Positions 20,706 to 30,657 of a stretch of DNA of 64,000 nt are shown piece by piece. This DNA is from Alteromonas lipotrueiana (GTDB taxonomy: Bacteria; Pseudomonadota; Gammaproteobacteria; Enterobacterales; Alteromonadaceae), in NCBI RefSeq assembly GCF_019249245.1, contig NZ_JAESDK010000001.1:310001-374000 (forward strand). Direction: 5' to 3'. The notes under the pieces were generated by a model. That model was not told the DNA's origin and ran no database searches. It was given only the letters and a program-made list of their open reading frames with translations. Position numbers and translations under genes: made by a program. How positions within the stretch are numbered: the first letter of the stretch is position 1; the number at the start of each line of letters is the position of its first letter.

Positions 20706-22856
20706 ATGATATACGAAGACAAAAGCCTGGCAGTCAGTCTGCTAGAGGATGGTTTTGCTGAACTGGTATTTGATGCTGCTGGTTCAGTGAATAAGTTTGA
20801 TCAAAAAACAGTTCAGGAACTGGACGAAGCCACTGTTGCACTGAGCCAGACCAGCGACATAAAAGGTGTAATAGTTCGCAGTGCAAAATCAACGTTTATC
20901 GTAGGCGCTGACATAACTGAATTTACGGATATGTTCAGTTTGTCAAAAGAAGAGATTAACGACTGGGTTGCAAAGACGTCACAAGTGTTTGATCGTTTTG
21001 AAGATCTGCCCTTTCCCACCATAGCAGCAGTAAATGGTTTTGCCCTTGGCGGCGGCTGCGAAATGGCGCTGGCTTGTGACTTACGCGTTGCCGATACTAC
21101 CGCAGCCATTGGTTTGCCTGAAGTAAAATTAGGTCTGATGCCAGGCTTTGGCGGCACTGTGCGCTTGCCCCGAATTATCGGCGCTGACAATGCCCTTGAA
21201 TGGATGACTACCGGTAAGGATCGTAAAGCGCCTAAAGCATTGGCGGAAGGCGCTGTTGATGCCGTAGTTGCACCTGACAAATTGCAAAGCGCAGCGCTTT
21301 CAATGCTAAAAGACGCAGCCGGCGAAACCCTGAACTGGAAAAAACGTAGAGCGCAGAAAAAAGCCCCGTTAACACTGGGCAAAAACGAAGCCATGATGAG
21401 CTTTTCAACCGCGGCTGCCATGGTAGCTTCAATGGCGGGCAAGCATTATCCGGCACCGCATTTAATGGTCGAAACGGTAAAAAATGCCGCTTCAAAAGAT
21501 CGCGATGGTGCCCTTAAGCTGGAAAATGAAGGCTTTGTTACGCTTGCTAAAACAAATGCAGCACAAGCTCAAATTGGTATTTTTCTGGCCGACCAGCTGG
21601 TAAAAAGCAAAGGCAAAAAGATGGCCAAAGCGGCCACTAAAAAGCAAAATTTAACCGCCGTTTTAGGCGCGGGTATTATGGGCGGCGGCATTGCCTATCA
21701 AAGTGCAGTTAAAGGCACGCCCGTTATCATGAAAGACATCAACCGTGATGCACTTGATCTTGGCCTCAAAGAAGCGGCCAAAATTTTGGGCAAAGGCATG
21801 CAAAAAGGCAAGGTTGATGCATCTAAAATGGCAACAACCCTTAATGCTATTACCCCGACACTGGACTACGACACACTTAAAGACGCTGACTTAGTTATTG
21901 AAGCGGTAGTAGAAAATCCAAAAGTGAAAGCATCGGTTTTAAAAGAAACCGAACAAGTGGTTGCCGATGATGCCATTATTTGCTCAAACACGTCGACCAT
22001 TTCTATCAACAAGCTTGCTGAAAGCCTGAATAAGCCAGAACGTTTTTGTGGTATGCACTTCTTCAACCCCGTGCATCGTATGCCCCTGGTCGAGATTATC
22101 CGTGGTGAAAAAACCTCTGATGACACCATTAACGCTGTCGTCGCCGCCACTATGAAAATGGGTAAAACACCGATTGTAGTAAACGACTGCCCCGGCTTTT
22201 TAGTTAATCGGGTGCTGTTTCCGTACTTCGCCGGCTTTAGCCAGCTGGTACTTGATGGCGCAGACTTTGCCCAGGTCGACAAAGTAATGGAAAAAGTCTT
22301 TGGCTGGCCAATGGGTCCGGCATATTTGCTTGATGTAGTGGGTATGGATACTGCCAATCATGCGTCTGGCGTAATGGCTGAAGGCTTTCCTGAGCGCATG
22401 AGCAAGCTGGACAACGATCCGGTAACGCTGATGTACAACGAAGAGCGCTACGGCCAGAAAAACGGCAAAGGTTTTTATGAGTACGGCACCGACAAACGGG
22501 GTCGTCCGACTAAAAATGCGGCTGAGCGCGCTTACGAGCTGATTAATGCTCAGGCGGCCGATACGCAGGAGTTTGATAAAGACGAAGTTATCGCGCGATT
22601 AATGATTCCTATGGCCAACGAAACCATTCGCTGTTTAGAAGAAGGCATTGTAGCAAGTGCTGCTGAAGCCGATATGGCGTTGTTGTATGGCATTGGCTTT
22701 CCTCCGTTTAGAGGAGGTGTATTCCGCTGGATTGAAACTATGGGGGTCGACAAGTTTGTTGAGTTGGCCGACAAGTATGCCCATTTGGGACCACTGTATG
22801 AAGTGACCGAAGGCACCCGCGAGATGGCGGCAAATAACAAGTCGTACTTCGCATAA
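20706..22856 (+). CDS. fadB: Fatty acid oxidation complex alpha subunit
   Basis: FadB carries enoyl-CoA hydratase and 3-hydroxyacyl-CoA dehydrogenase activities of beta-oxidation and pairs with FadA in an alpha2beta2 complex. The hydratase half (about 1-190) has the catalytic Glu119 and Glu139 at the E. coli positions ([11 protein letters not shown] and [14 protein letters not shown]). The dehydrogenase half has the NAD loop [16 protein letters not shown] and the catalytic His in [15 protein letters not shown]. The 716 aa and the N-terminus match FadB rather than FadJ. AAGGAG precedes ATG 20706. fadA follows 18 bases downstream. Confidence 0.97.
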   Translation: MIYEDKSLAVSLLEDGFAELVFDAAGSVNKFDQKTVQELDEATVALSQTSDIKGVIVRSAKSTFIVGADITEFTDMFSLSKEEINDWVAKTSQVFDRFEDLPFPTIAAVNGFALGGGCEMALACDLRVADTTAAIGLPEVKLGLMPGFGGTVRLPRIIGADNALEWMTTGKDRKAPKALAEGAVDAVVAPDKLQSAALSMLKDAAGETLNWKKRRAQKKAPLTLGKNEAMMSFSTAAAMVASMAGKHYPAPHLMVETVKNAASKDRDGALKLENEGFVTLAKTNAAQAQIGIFLADQLVKSKGKKMAKAATKKQNLTAVLGAGIMGGGIAYQSAVKGTPVIMKDINRDALDLGLKEAAKILGKGMQKGKVDASKMATTLNAITPTLDYDTLKDADLVIEAVVENPKVKASVLKETEQVVADDAIICSNTSTISINKLAESLNKPERFCGMHFFNPVHRMPLVEIIRGEKTSDDTINAVVAATMKMGKTPIVVNDCPGFLVNRVLFPYFAGFSQLVLDGADFAQVDKVMEKVFGWPMGPAYLLDVVGMDTANHASGVMAEGFPERMSKLDNDPVTLMYNEERYGQKNGKGFYEYGTDKRGRPTKNAAERAYELINAQAADTQEFDKDEVIARLMIPMANETIRCLEEGIVASAAEADMALLYGIGFPPFRGGVFRWIETMGVDKFVELADKYAHLGPLYEVTEGTREMAANNKSYFA

Positions 22857-24038
<1,182 letters not shown>

Positions 24039-24059
24039 TTATTCCAGCTAGACACTATT

Positions 24060-24088
24060 AAAAAGGAGCCTTACCGGCTCCTTTTTTT
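24060..24088 (+). terminator. fadBA intrinsic terminator
   Basis: The stem AAAAAGGAGCC and GGCTCCTTTTT, with loop TTACC, ends in seven T. It lies 21 bases after the fadA stop. Confidence 0.94.
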
Positions 24089-24171
24089 GTATTTGTCACA
24101 ATTAAGTTGCCTTATTATCTTAGTTTTTGGTTATATTCATTGTTATAAGCTTATTATCTGCGGTATTTTCA

Positions 24172-24711
24172 ATGACTTTACACTTAGGCCGGGCACTGTG
24201 TCTGGCGGCGTTATTGCTTGCCCCCTCAGTTTGGGCTGAAACTATAGCCACCCATACAAAATCCATTTATCTGGTTCGCCATGCCGAAAAAATAATCTCT
24301 GATTCTCATACACAAGATCCGCAGTTAACTGAGTGTGGTCACGCCCGGGCTCAATCTTTAGCGCATTTTTTTAAAAAGGTGCCGTTAAACGCGGTTTATA
24401 GCACCAACTATCTGCGCACTTTGCATACCGCAGAACCTGTCGCAAACGCTCATAACCTAAAAATACAAGAATACAATCCGCGTCAACTGGAACAGTTTGC
24501 GCAATCTTTGCTCCAGCAGTCAGATGATCTCATTTTAGTGGTAGGTCATAGCAATACCACCGCCACGTTGGCCGGGCTATTAAGCGCACAGCCGGTTTCT
24601 GCACTAACCGAAGCAGATTATGACAGACTGTATCAGGTAGTACTCAACGCTGGTAACGCGCAGGTTAATGTGTTCCACCAGACATTTAAGTGCTCTGACC
24701 AACAAAAATAA
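24172..24711 (+). CDS. Exported SixA-like histidine phosphatase family protein
   Basis: The protein belongs to the histidine phosphatase (phosphoglycerate mutase-like) superfamily, whose members use a phospho-histidine intermediate. The key motifs are YLVRHAEK (the RHG-type motif with Ala for Gly) near residue 33, STNYLRTLHTAEPV with the second Arg, and VVGHSNTTATL with the second His. Starting at ATG 24172 gives a clean signal peptide ending in SVWA (179 aa). An upstream TTG would spoil it. A periplasmic location is inferred. The natural substrate is unknown. Confidence 0.8.
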   Translation: MTLHLGRALCLAALLLAPSVWAETIATHTKSIYLVRHAEKIISDSHTQDPQLTECGHARAQSLAHFFKKVPLNAVYSTNYLRTLHTAEPVANAHNLKIQEYNPRQLEQFAQSLLQQSDDLILVVGHSNTTATLAGLLSAQPVSALTEADYDRLYQVVLNAGNAQVNVFHQTFKCSDQQK

Positions 24712-24854
24712 TCAGTATATCGCTTTAGGTTTTGTTTAACAGAACAGCCAATACAACATAACCGGCTATTGGCATTGTATAAATGCCGGGGGTTTTGGGG
24801 CCATTGATACAAGACCCTTTTGTTGTTTTGTGAGGTATTCTTGCACAGCCAATC

Positions 24855-24913
24855 AAAAACCGTCAGCCGGTGACAAGTTAAAAAAATTACTGTAAAACCC
24901 AGTGACGGTTTTT
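24855..24913. promoter_or_regulatory. Large inverted repeat in the phzF-family gene leader
   Basis: An 11-bp perfect inverted repeat (AAAAACCGTCA and TGACGGTTTTT) encloses 37 bases and ends 18 bases before the start codon. The right arm runs into extra T, like a terminator. A competing small stem GTCA-GCCGG-TGAC overlaps the left arm. Further upstream GCCAATA and TATTGGC form another stem. Confidence 0.45.
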
Positions 24914-24931
24914 TTAAACAGGTTATCAATA

Positions 24932-25771
24932 ATGAAGTTAACACTGGATATTGTTAATGCATTTACTCGAACTCAGTTTAAAGGTAATCCGGCAGCGGTA
25001 GTTGTGACCGATACGCCCTTAGACGAAACGTTGATGCAAAATATCGCGAGTCAAAATAATCTATCAGAAACCGCATTTTTAAGCCTACCATCTAATGCTG
25101 ATACACCTTTTGATTACCAAATTCGCTGGTTTTCGCCGGTTTGTGAAATTAATTTTTGTGGTCATGCCTCGCTAGCCTCTGCCAGCGTAATTTTTACGGC
25201 AAAGCCCGATCTCCAAACCATTACATTTTTTGCTGACGTGGTAGGCGTATTTCAAATTGAACGACTTTCTGATGGCCGCCTTGAAATGATGTTTCCTAAC
25301 CGGATGCCTGAGCCTGTTGCTGTTATTCCAGAGGCGTTGTTAACCGGATTGTCTCAAAAACCCGTTGAAGTTTTAAAAAATGATCAGGCTTATTTTGCTG
25401 TTTTTGAGCACGCATCGCAGATCCATCAAATAACACAAAATCCTAATATAATCGCGTCGTTAGCTCCATTGGATGTGGTGATTACCGCGCCCGGTGAGGC
25501 AAACGCGTTGAGCGAAGCTAACGTATCAGAAGATAGCGTTGACTTTGTTTCGCGGTATTTTTGGCCAGCCAATGGCTCAGATGAAGACCCGGTTACCGGC
25601 TCTATTCATACCGGGCTTGCCCCCTATTGGGCGCGGCGCTTAAACAAAACAACATTAAAAGCCTATCAGGCCTCGGCCCGGGGCGGCAGGCTTGAGTGCC
25701 GGGTAACGCCAGAAAAGGTATATATTTGCGGTGCAGTCGTACCCTACTTAACCGGCACCATCAACGTATAG
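24932..25771 (+). CDS. PhzF-family isomerase-like protein
   Basis: PhzF-fold enzymes have two mirrored diaminopimelate-epimerase-like domains; the founding member isomerises a phenazine precursor, but most family members have unknown substrates. Diagnostic segments are VNAFTRTQFKGNPAAVVV at the N-terminus, NNLSETAFL with the catalytic Glu, NFCGHASLASA, and DEDPVTGSIHTGLAPYW. No phenazine genes are nearby, so a role in phenazine synthesis is unlikely. Start ATG 24932 gives the canonical MKLTLDIVNAF beginning. The open frame extends 10 codons further upstream without support. Confidence 0.88.
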   Translation: MKLTLDIVNAFTRTQFKGNPAAVVVTDTPLDETLMQNIASQNNLSETAFLSLPSNADTPFDYQIRWFSPVCEINFCGHASLASASVIFTAKPDLQTITFFADVVGVFQIERLSDGRLEMMFPNRMPEPVAVIPEALLTGLSQKPVEVLKNDQAYFAVFEHASQIHQITQNPNIIASLAPLDVVITAPGEANALSEANVSEDSVDFVSRYFWPANGSDEDPVTGSIHTGLAPYWARRLNKTTLKAYQASARGGRLECRVTPEKVYICGAVVPYLTGTINV

Positions 25772-25818
25772 CCTTTCGCCGGCGCTTAGCATAATAAAAT
25801 TACAACCAGGGAATCAGT

Positions 25819-26292
25819 ATGCCGAATGTCAGTGTGTTTGTAGATGTGCAAAATGTGTATTACACCACCCGCAGTAGTTTTGGCAAAAACTTTGACTACA
25901 ACCGCTTTTGGGCGCACGTATCGCAGCAATACCAGATTACGCAGGCGTTTGCCTATGCGGTGGATAAAAACGATGAAAAACAAAAACAATTTCAAAATAT
26001 ACTGCGGGCTATTGGTTTTGAAGTAAAACTGAAACCTTATATTCAGCGCGCCGATGGTTCGGCAAAAGGCGACTGGGATGTAGGTATAGCAGTTGATATG
26101 ATGGAATACGCAGCGCAAAGCGATGCGATGATTCTGGTATCAGGCGATGGCGATTTTGATATTTTGGTCGAGCGTATAAAACATAAATACAATATTCCCG
26201 TAGAAGTGTATGGCGCGCCGTCATTAACCGCTGCCAGTTTACAGCGTGCCGCCAGTCGCTTTACGCCCATTGATCACAGTTTATTGCTTTAA
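25819..26292 (+). CDS. NYN domain protein (LabA/DUF88 family)
   Basis: This 157-aa protein is a stand-alone NYN domain, a PIN-like nuclease fold usually acting on RNA. Acidic metal-site residues are visible in SVFVDVQNVYY near the N-terminus, KGDWDVGIAVDMMEYA in the middle, and LVSGDGDFDILVERIK, which together would coordinate magnesium. The ribosome site AGGGAA precedes ATG 25819. The biological target is unknown; nearby genes give no clear hint. Confidence 0.88.
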   Translation: MPNVSVFVDVQNVYYTTRSSFGKNFDYNRFWAHVSQQYQITQAFAYAVDKNDEKQKQFQNILRAIGFEVKLKPYIQRADGSAKGDWDVGIAVDMMEYAAQSDAMILVSGDGDFDILVERIKHKYNIPVEVYGAPSLTAASLQRAASRFTPIDHSLLL

Positions 26293-26322
26293 CGGTTACC
26301 TTTTTAATAAAGGAGCATCACT

Positions 26323-26664
26323 ATGTATTGGTACAAACACGTACTTAAAAATTATGCGGTTTTTTCGGGCCGGGCCCGGCGTACCGAATACTGGGGCTTT
26401 CAAGCAGTCAATATTGCCCTTATTGCTTCATTTGTAATTTTGAGCAAGTTTATAGGGGCATTTGATACTATTGGAATGATTTATAATTTACTTATACTTG
26501 TTCCCAGTGTGGCGGTAACAATGCGAAGACTTCATGATACCGATCGCTCTGGCTGGTGGTGGCTGGTGTCATTTATTCCCATAATAGGCCCAATCGTGTT
26601 ACTGGTATTTATGCTTTTTGACAGCACACCTGACGACAATCAATATGGGCCCTATCCCAAATAA
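26323..26664 (+). CDS. DUF805 family membrane protein
   Basis: This small 113-aa inner membrane protein has three or four hydrophobic segments. Family marks are the N-terminal SGRARRTEYWGF and the central MRRLHDTDRSGWWWLVSFIPIIG followed by a polar PDDNQYGPYP tail. The molecular role of DUF805 proteins is unknown. Its AGGAG precedes ATG 26323, 30 bases after the NYN gene, so the two may be cotranscribed. It ends one base from the convergent Nramp-like gene, with no terminator visible between them. Confidence 0.88.
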   Translation: MYWYKHVLKNYAVFSGRARRTEYWGFQAVNIALIASFVILSKFIGAFDTIGMIYNLLILVPSVAVTMRRLHDTDRSGWWWLVSFIPIIGPIVLLVFMLFDSTPDDNQYGPYPK

Positions 26665-26665
26665 G

Positions 26666-28000
26666 TTACCAGACAATTTTCCACCATAAAAACAGGGCCA
26701 GAAACCCAAACAGGTAAATTAACCCAAGATAGCTGAACAGGGTCAGTATTGGTCCGCTTTTAACCTCTGGCGCTAGCGGGGCCCGCTTCACCAGCCGATG
26801 ATTGAGCCAGGCGAACATCGGCGTGGTGATAAACGCCAGGGTCATGGCAAAACTTAGCATTGCCAGTAATGCCGATTTAAAAAACAGTACGATAATAAAA
26901 CTGACCACCGCCACAATAAGTAATACTTTAGCAAACAAACCATGCGATGCTTCTTTATCGCCTCTTGCCAGCACCAGAGCTTCGGCTACCGCTCGCGAGT
27001 AACCATCATACACCGTAAGCGCCGACCCAAAAATACATAAAAAAGCAATAAGAGCGATAAGTGACTGGGACCATTCACCGATAGTGCTGGCATACATACC
27101 AACCAGCTGTTGGGCAAAGCCAATACTTCCCGAGGCCAGTGCCTGCGGCGTTCCATGTAAAACCAGTGCCCCCAGAGATAAAAACACCAGAGCTAAAAAC
27201 AGCGTGGTAAAATAGCCTAAATTAAAATCAAACATTGCCGAACGTGGGGTCACTGCAGCTTCTTTACACTGGCGCTTTAACCACAGCGATGTAATTGCCG
27301 AAATTTCAATTGGGGCAGGCATCCACCCCATCGTCACCACCAAAAAGCCAATTGCGGCCAAGGTCCAGGGCGACGGAGAAACATAGTCTGCGGGGGCTAC
27401 CGGGCCATTATTAAAGGCCACAGCTGTAGCAGCCACAGTAGCCATCACCAGCAATATCATAATGACCTTAGCCACATTATCGAGCGCTCTGAAATGACCC
27501 GCCAACAGAATAAATAAAATCGCGGCCAGCAGTAGTGCCGCCATAATAGGCAAAGGTAGCGCGAGCGGCAAAAAGTAGCTCAGCAGACTGGCCGAGAACA
27601 TCAAAAGCGCTGCAGCATTAACCACCGCCGATAAGCTGTTAAGCGCCAGGGCAACCAATAAATAGCCTTTGCCCATTTCTAAATAACCGGTTTGCAGCGT
27701 TTTGTGGGTACTAATGGTGTAGCTAACCCCGGCACGAAAAAATGGATACTTAAGTAAATTGACCATTAGCACTAAAAAGGCGAGTTGCCAGCCAAATTTT
27801 GCCCCAGCCTGGGTAGAAGCGACCAGGTGACTGCCGCCAATTGAAGCGGTAGCCATTAACACACCTGGACCTAATAGCTTTATAACACTGCCCAGCTTCG
27901 TCTCGGTTGTATTTACCGCCTTTTCCACTGCTACATCCTTTACTTTGTCATTTACCCCTAAAGAGCCTGCTAGCATTGCACTTTCGTGCAACAGGTTCAA
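26666..28000 (-). CDS. Atypical Nramp-family transporter
   Basis: This 444-aa, roughly 11-helix membrane protein shows the Nramp/APC-type layout: LLGPGVLMATASIGGSHLV in helix 1, STQAGAKFGWQL after it, and VTMGWMPAPIEISAI in helix 6. Canonical Nramp Mn/Fe importers have DPGN in helix 1 and MPHN in helix 6. Here these read GGSH and MPAP, so only the Met is kept and the usual metal-binding Asp and Asn are missing. It may carry another ion or solute. The open frame starts at TTG 28000; ATG 27976 is an alternative giving 436 aa. Neither has a well-placed ribosome site. Confidence 0.78.
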   Translation of the reverse strand: MNLLHESAMLAGSLGVNDKVKDVAVEKAVNTTETKLGSVIKLLGPGVLMATASIGGSHLVASTQAGAKFGWQLAFLVLMVNLLKYPFFRAGVSYTISTHKTLQTGYLEMGKGYLLVALALNSLSAVVNAAALLMFSASLLSYFLPLALPLPIMAALLLAAILFILLAGHFRALDNVAKVIMILLVMATVAATAVAFNNGPVAPADYVSPSPWTLAAIGFLVVTMGWMPAPIEISAITSLWLKRQCKEAAVTPRSAMFDFNLGYFTTLFLALVFLSLGALVLHGTPQALASGSIGFAQQLVGMYASTIGEWSQSLIALIAFLCIFGSALTVYDGYSRAVAEALVLARGDKEASHGLFAKVLLIVAVVSFIIVLFFKSALLAMLSFAMTLAFITTPMFAWLNHRLVKRAPLAPEVKSGPILTLFSYLGLIYLFGFLALFLWWKIVW

Positions 28001-28203
28001 TTGCCATGTAAATTCCTTGTTGACTGATTATTTTACATAAGTACTTTATGGTTCACTTCCCTATTATTTAAATAGCGCCTGATATGACGTCCAGCATGCC
28101 ACCAGCACTTATCAACATATGCAAAACTTAAATGCATAAAAAACAGTACCGTAAAAAGTAAGATTTACGTATTTATTGTTATTTACAGGAATAGGCAGAC
28201 GAT

Positions 28204-28533
28204 ATGGCATATGGATTTTTAGCAATTGCGATATGCGCCGAAGTGTTGGGCACGTTGGCGTTGAAAGCCTCCGCGGGCTTTACACATAGTCTGGCCAGCA
28301 CACTTTGTGTGATCAGTTACGGTATCGCCTTTTACTTTTTGGCGCTGGTGGTGAAAACGCTTCCGGTAGGTACCACCTATGCTATTTGGTCAGGTGCTGG
28401 CATAGTGCTTATCACCGCGTTAGGGGCACTGTGGTATAAAGAGATTCCTGACCTACCGGCGCTTATCGGCATGACATTTATTTTGCTGGGGGTGCTTATT
28501 ATTAACGTGTTTTCTCAAACCGCTCTACACTAA
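28204..28533 (+). CDS. Small multidrug resistance (SMR/EmrE-type) efflux protein
   Basis: SMR proteins are four-helix dual-topology antiporters exchanging protons for cationic compounds or guanidinium. The 109-aa sequence has four hydrophobic helices, the essential membrane glutamate at position 13 (AICAEVLGTLALK), and GTTYAIWSGAGIVLI in helix 3. Whether it exports quaternary ammonium compounds or guanidinium cannot be settled by eye. It is divergent from the Nramp-like gene across about 200 bases. Confidence 0.92.
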   Translation: MAYGFLAIAICAEVLGTLALKASAGFTHSLASTLCVISYGIAFYFLALVVKTLPVGTTYAIWSGAGIVLITALGALWYKEIPDLPALIGMTFILLGVLIINVFSQTALH

Positions 28534-28725
28534 AAATATCGTGGTGCCTTACCCGGCTTTGGTAAATGCGGCGCCTGCACTATGAGTAACCTGCTGTAGG
28601 TGTTTGCGCAACCCGTTATACTTGCAGTATGGTGGTGTTTTAGCCATGCTTTATGAGACTGAGTTTTGACGATAACCAGCGCAAGCGTTAAGCGCTTCTT
28701 ACCTGCTTTTTTAAGGCGTTAAATT

Positions 28726-29094
28726 ATGCAAAAAGTGACCGGTATAGGAGGGCTGTTTTTTCGCTCTCAATCTCCTTCCTCGTTGGCCAGCTGGTATGAA
28801 ACCCATCTGGGTGTTAGCCAGGTGCCTGATAATTACGACGACCCGGGATGGCAGCAAAGCGCTGGCACTACCGTATTTGCTCCGTTTGAGCAAACCAGTG
28901 ATTATTTTGGAAACCCAGACAAAGTCTGGATGATTAATTTTCGAGTAGATAACTTAACCGCTATGGTAGAGCAGTTGCAAAAATCTGGCATTGAGGTCAA
29001 AGTGGATCCACAGAGTTACCCTAACGGGCGCTTTGCCCGGCTTAATGATCCTGAAGGAAATCCTATTGAGTTGTGGGAACCGGCCACTCCTTAG
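28726..29094 (+). CDS. VOC (glyoxalase/bleomycin resistance) superfamily protein
   Basis: This is a 122-aa single VOC unit with the paired beta-alpha-beta-beta-beta modules. Characteristic segments are GLFFRSQSPSSLASWYETHLGV at the start and ARLNDPEGNPIELWEPA at the end. The C-terminal Glu of IELWEP is the usual metal ligand. The substrate is unknown. DUF6151 follows 24 bases downstream on the same strand and may be in the same transcript. Confidence 0.88.
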   Translation: MQKVTGIGGLFFRSQSPSSLASWYETHLGVSQVPDNYDDPGWQQSAGTTVFAPFEQTSDYFGNPDKVWMINFRVDNLTAMVEQLQKSGIEVKVDPQSYPNGRFARLNDPEGNPIELWEPATP

Positions 29095-29118
29095 CACAGT
29101 TAAACCACAAGGAAATCT

Positions 29119-29706
29119 ATGAATCACTCTCTTGCCTGCGAATGTAAAAGTGTGCAGGGCTACATAAAGCCAGGGGGCTCCTGCAGCAGAGTATTGTGCT
29201 ACTGCAAAGACTGTCAGGCCTTTGCGTACTATCTACAGGCTAATGACAGAGTGCTGAATGTTCAGGGCGGAACGCACCTGGTGCAGCTGTCACCACACCG
29301 TGTGGTATTCACTACCGGGCAAGAGCATCTGGCGGCCATCAGACTTCGCTCTGATGGCTTGCTGCGCTGGTATACCCAATGCTGCAATAGCCCGGTGGGC
29401 AACACGCTGGCCAGCTCATCCATCGCTTTTATAGGGCTGGTAGATAATATTTTAACACCTGCCGCAATCCCAAAAGATTTTCCGGGCAAAATGGCTGTGG
29501 TTCATACTGACTCGGCGCAAGGCTCGCCAAAACCTAAATCAAAAGGGTTTCCGGCTACCATGTGGCGTGCAGCAACCATAGTTGCTAAAGCACGCTGGTC
29601 GGGTAATTACAAAAAAAATCCGTTTTTTGAACAAAATGGCGAACCGGTCGTACAGCCGCAAATCTTATCGCCGGAGCAGCGCGCAAGTTTGCTTCCTTAT
29701 CGATAA
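29119..29706 (+). CDS. DUF6151 family protein (Gfa-like zinc fold)
   Basis: The 195-aa protein begins with cysteine-rich motifs CECKSVQG and LCYCKDCQAF, and later CCNSPVGN. This resembles the Gfa/CENP-V fold, in which cysteines bind two zinc ions. The longer form with GRTxxP-like tail segments is assigned to DUF6151. No activity is established for this group, and glutathione-formaldehyde chemistry should not be assumed. An AAGGAA ribosome site precedes ATG 29119. Confidence 0.75.
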   Translation: MNHSLACECKSVQGYIKPGGSCSRVLCYCKDCQAFAYYLQANDRVLNVQGGTHLVQLSPHRVVFTTGQEHLAAIRLRSDGLLRWYTQCCNSPVGNTLASSSIAFIGLVDNILTPAAIPKDFPGKMAVVHTDSAQGSPKPKSKGFPATMWRAATIVAKARWSGNYKKNPFFEQNGEPVVQPQILSPEQRASLLPYR

Positions 29707-29865
29707 ACTAATCTGAATAAACTGCGTCTTCACCGCGCCGCTTTGCCGCCTTATTTGATTAGCAGTAGCGGGCTGTGCCACACTACCTTGATTTTAACGA
29801 CAAAGTTACAGACCCTACAATATCGGTAACTTTGAATCAGATAACACACTGTTGGCAAAGACAAA

Positions 29866-30657
29866 ATGAAAAGACGCCCATTGTCCTGTTTTTTAATTGT
29901 ACGTAATGAAGCCGACCGAATAGAGGCTTGCCTGCAAGGCTTGGCAGGGTGGGTAGATCAGCTGATTATTCTTGACTCAGGCAGTACCGACAATACCGCT
30001 GAATTGTGTCGTAACTATACCGATGAAGTTTACATTACCGACTGGCCAGGCTACGGCCCACAGCGCAACCGTGCACTGGCTAAATGTAAACATGATTGGG
30101 TGCTGAACCTGGATGCCGACGAAAATATCACGGTGGCACTAAAACAAGAAATAGATGACGTACTCAGCGAACCCGACCTTAACGCCAACATTTTGCGGCT
30201 TCCCTGGCAAACCTATCTGTTTGGCAAGCCACTTAATCATGGCCGCTATTCGACACCACAGGGCAAACTCTTTTTAAACAAAAATGGCGCCCAGTTTAAA
30301 AATTCGCAAGTTCACGAAGTACTGCAAATTAACAACCCGGTAGTACGAACATTAACGCAACCGCTGAAACACTTCAGCTGGCGAACCTATGAACACTTAC
30401 AAGAAAAGCATCTGAAATACGCCTGCATTCTGGCAGCAGAAAAACATGCAAAAGGTAAAACCGGCTCCCTGCCTTATGCCGTTTTGCGTTTTTTCACCGA
30501 CTTTTTACAGCAATACTTACTCAGGGGTGGGTTTTTAGATGGAAAAGCGGGGTTTTTTATGGCCCTGGTGTTAGGGCAGTATGCGTTTCACAAGTATGCC
30601 GCCTTAGCAGCAATGAAAATGCAGTCTGATTCTAAGCAAGAGACCCCCCATCAATGA
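29866..30657 (+). CDS. Family 2 glycosyltransferase, WaaE/KdtX type (first of tandem pair)
   Basis: This is a 263-aa GT-A fold enzyme with the nucleotide-sugar motifs LIVRNEADRIEACL, ILDSGSTDNTAELC and the metal-binding WVLNLDADE. It resembles LPS inner-core beta-1,4-glucosyltransferases of the WaaE/KdtX group, with a C-terminal hydrophobic helix (GFFMALVLGQYAF) that probably touches the membrane. No waaA or coaD is adjacent. Its stop overlaps the next gene by four bases (ATGA), and the two proteins are clearly paralogous. Confidence 0.85.
   Translation: MKRRPLSCFLIVRNEADRIEACLQGLAGWVDQLIILDSGSTDNTAELCRNYTDEVYITDWPGYGPQRNRALAKCKHDWVLNLDADENITVALKQEIDDVLSEPDLNANILRLPWQTYLFGKPLNHGRYSTPQGKLFLNKNGAQFKNSQVHEVLQINNPVVRTLTQPLKHFSWRTYEHLQEKHLKYACILAAEKHAKGKTGSLPYAVLRFFTDFLQQYLLRGGFLDGKAGFFMALVLGQYAFHKYAALAAMKMQSDSKQETPHQ

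Noticed and set aside
24932..25771. Phenazine biosynthesis from the PhzF-like gene
   Set aside because: PhzF-fold proteins are widespread without phenazines, and no other phz genes are in the window.
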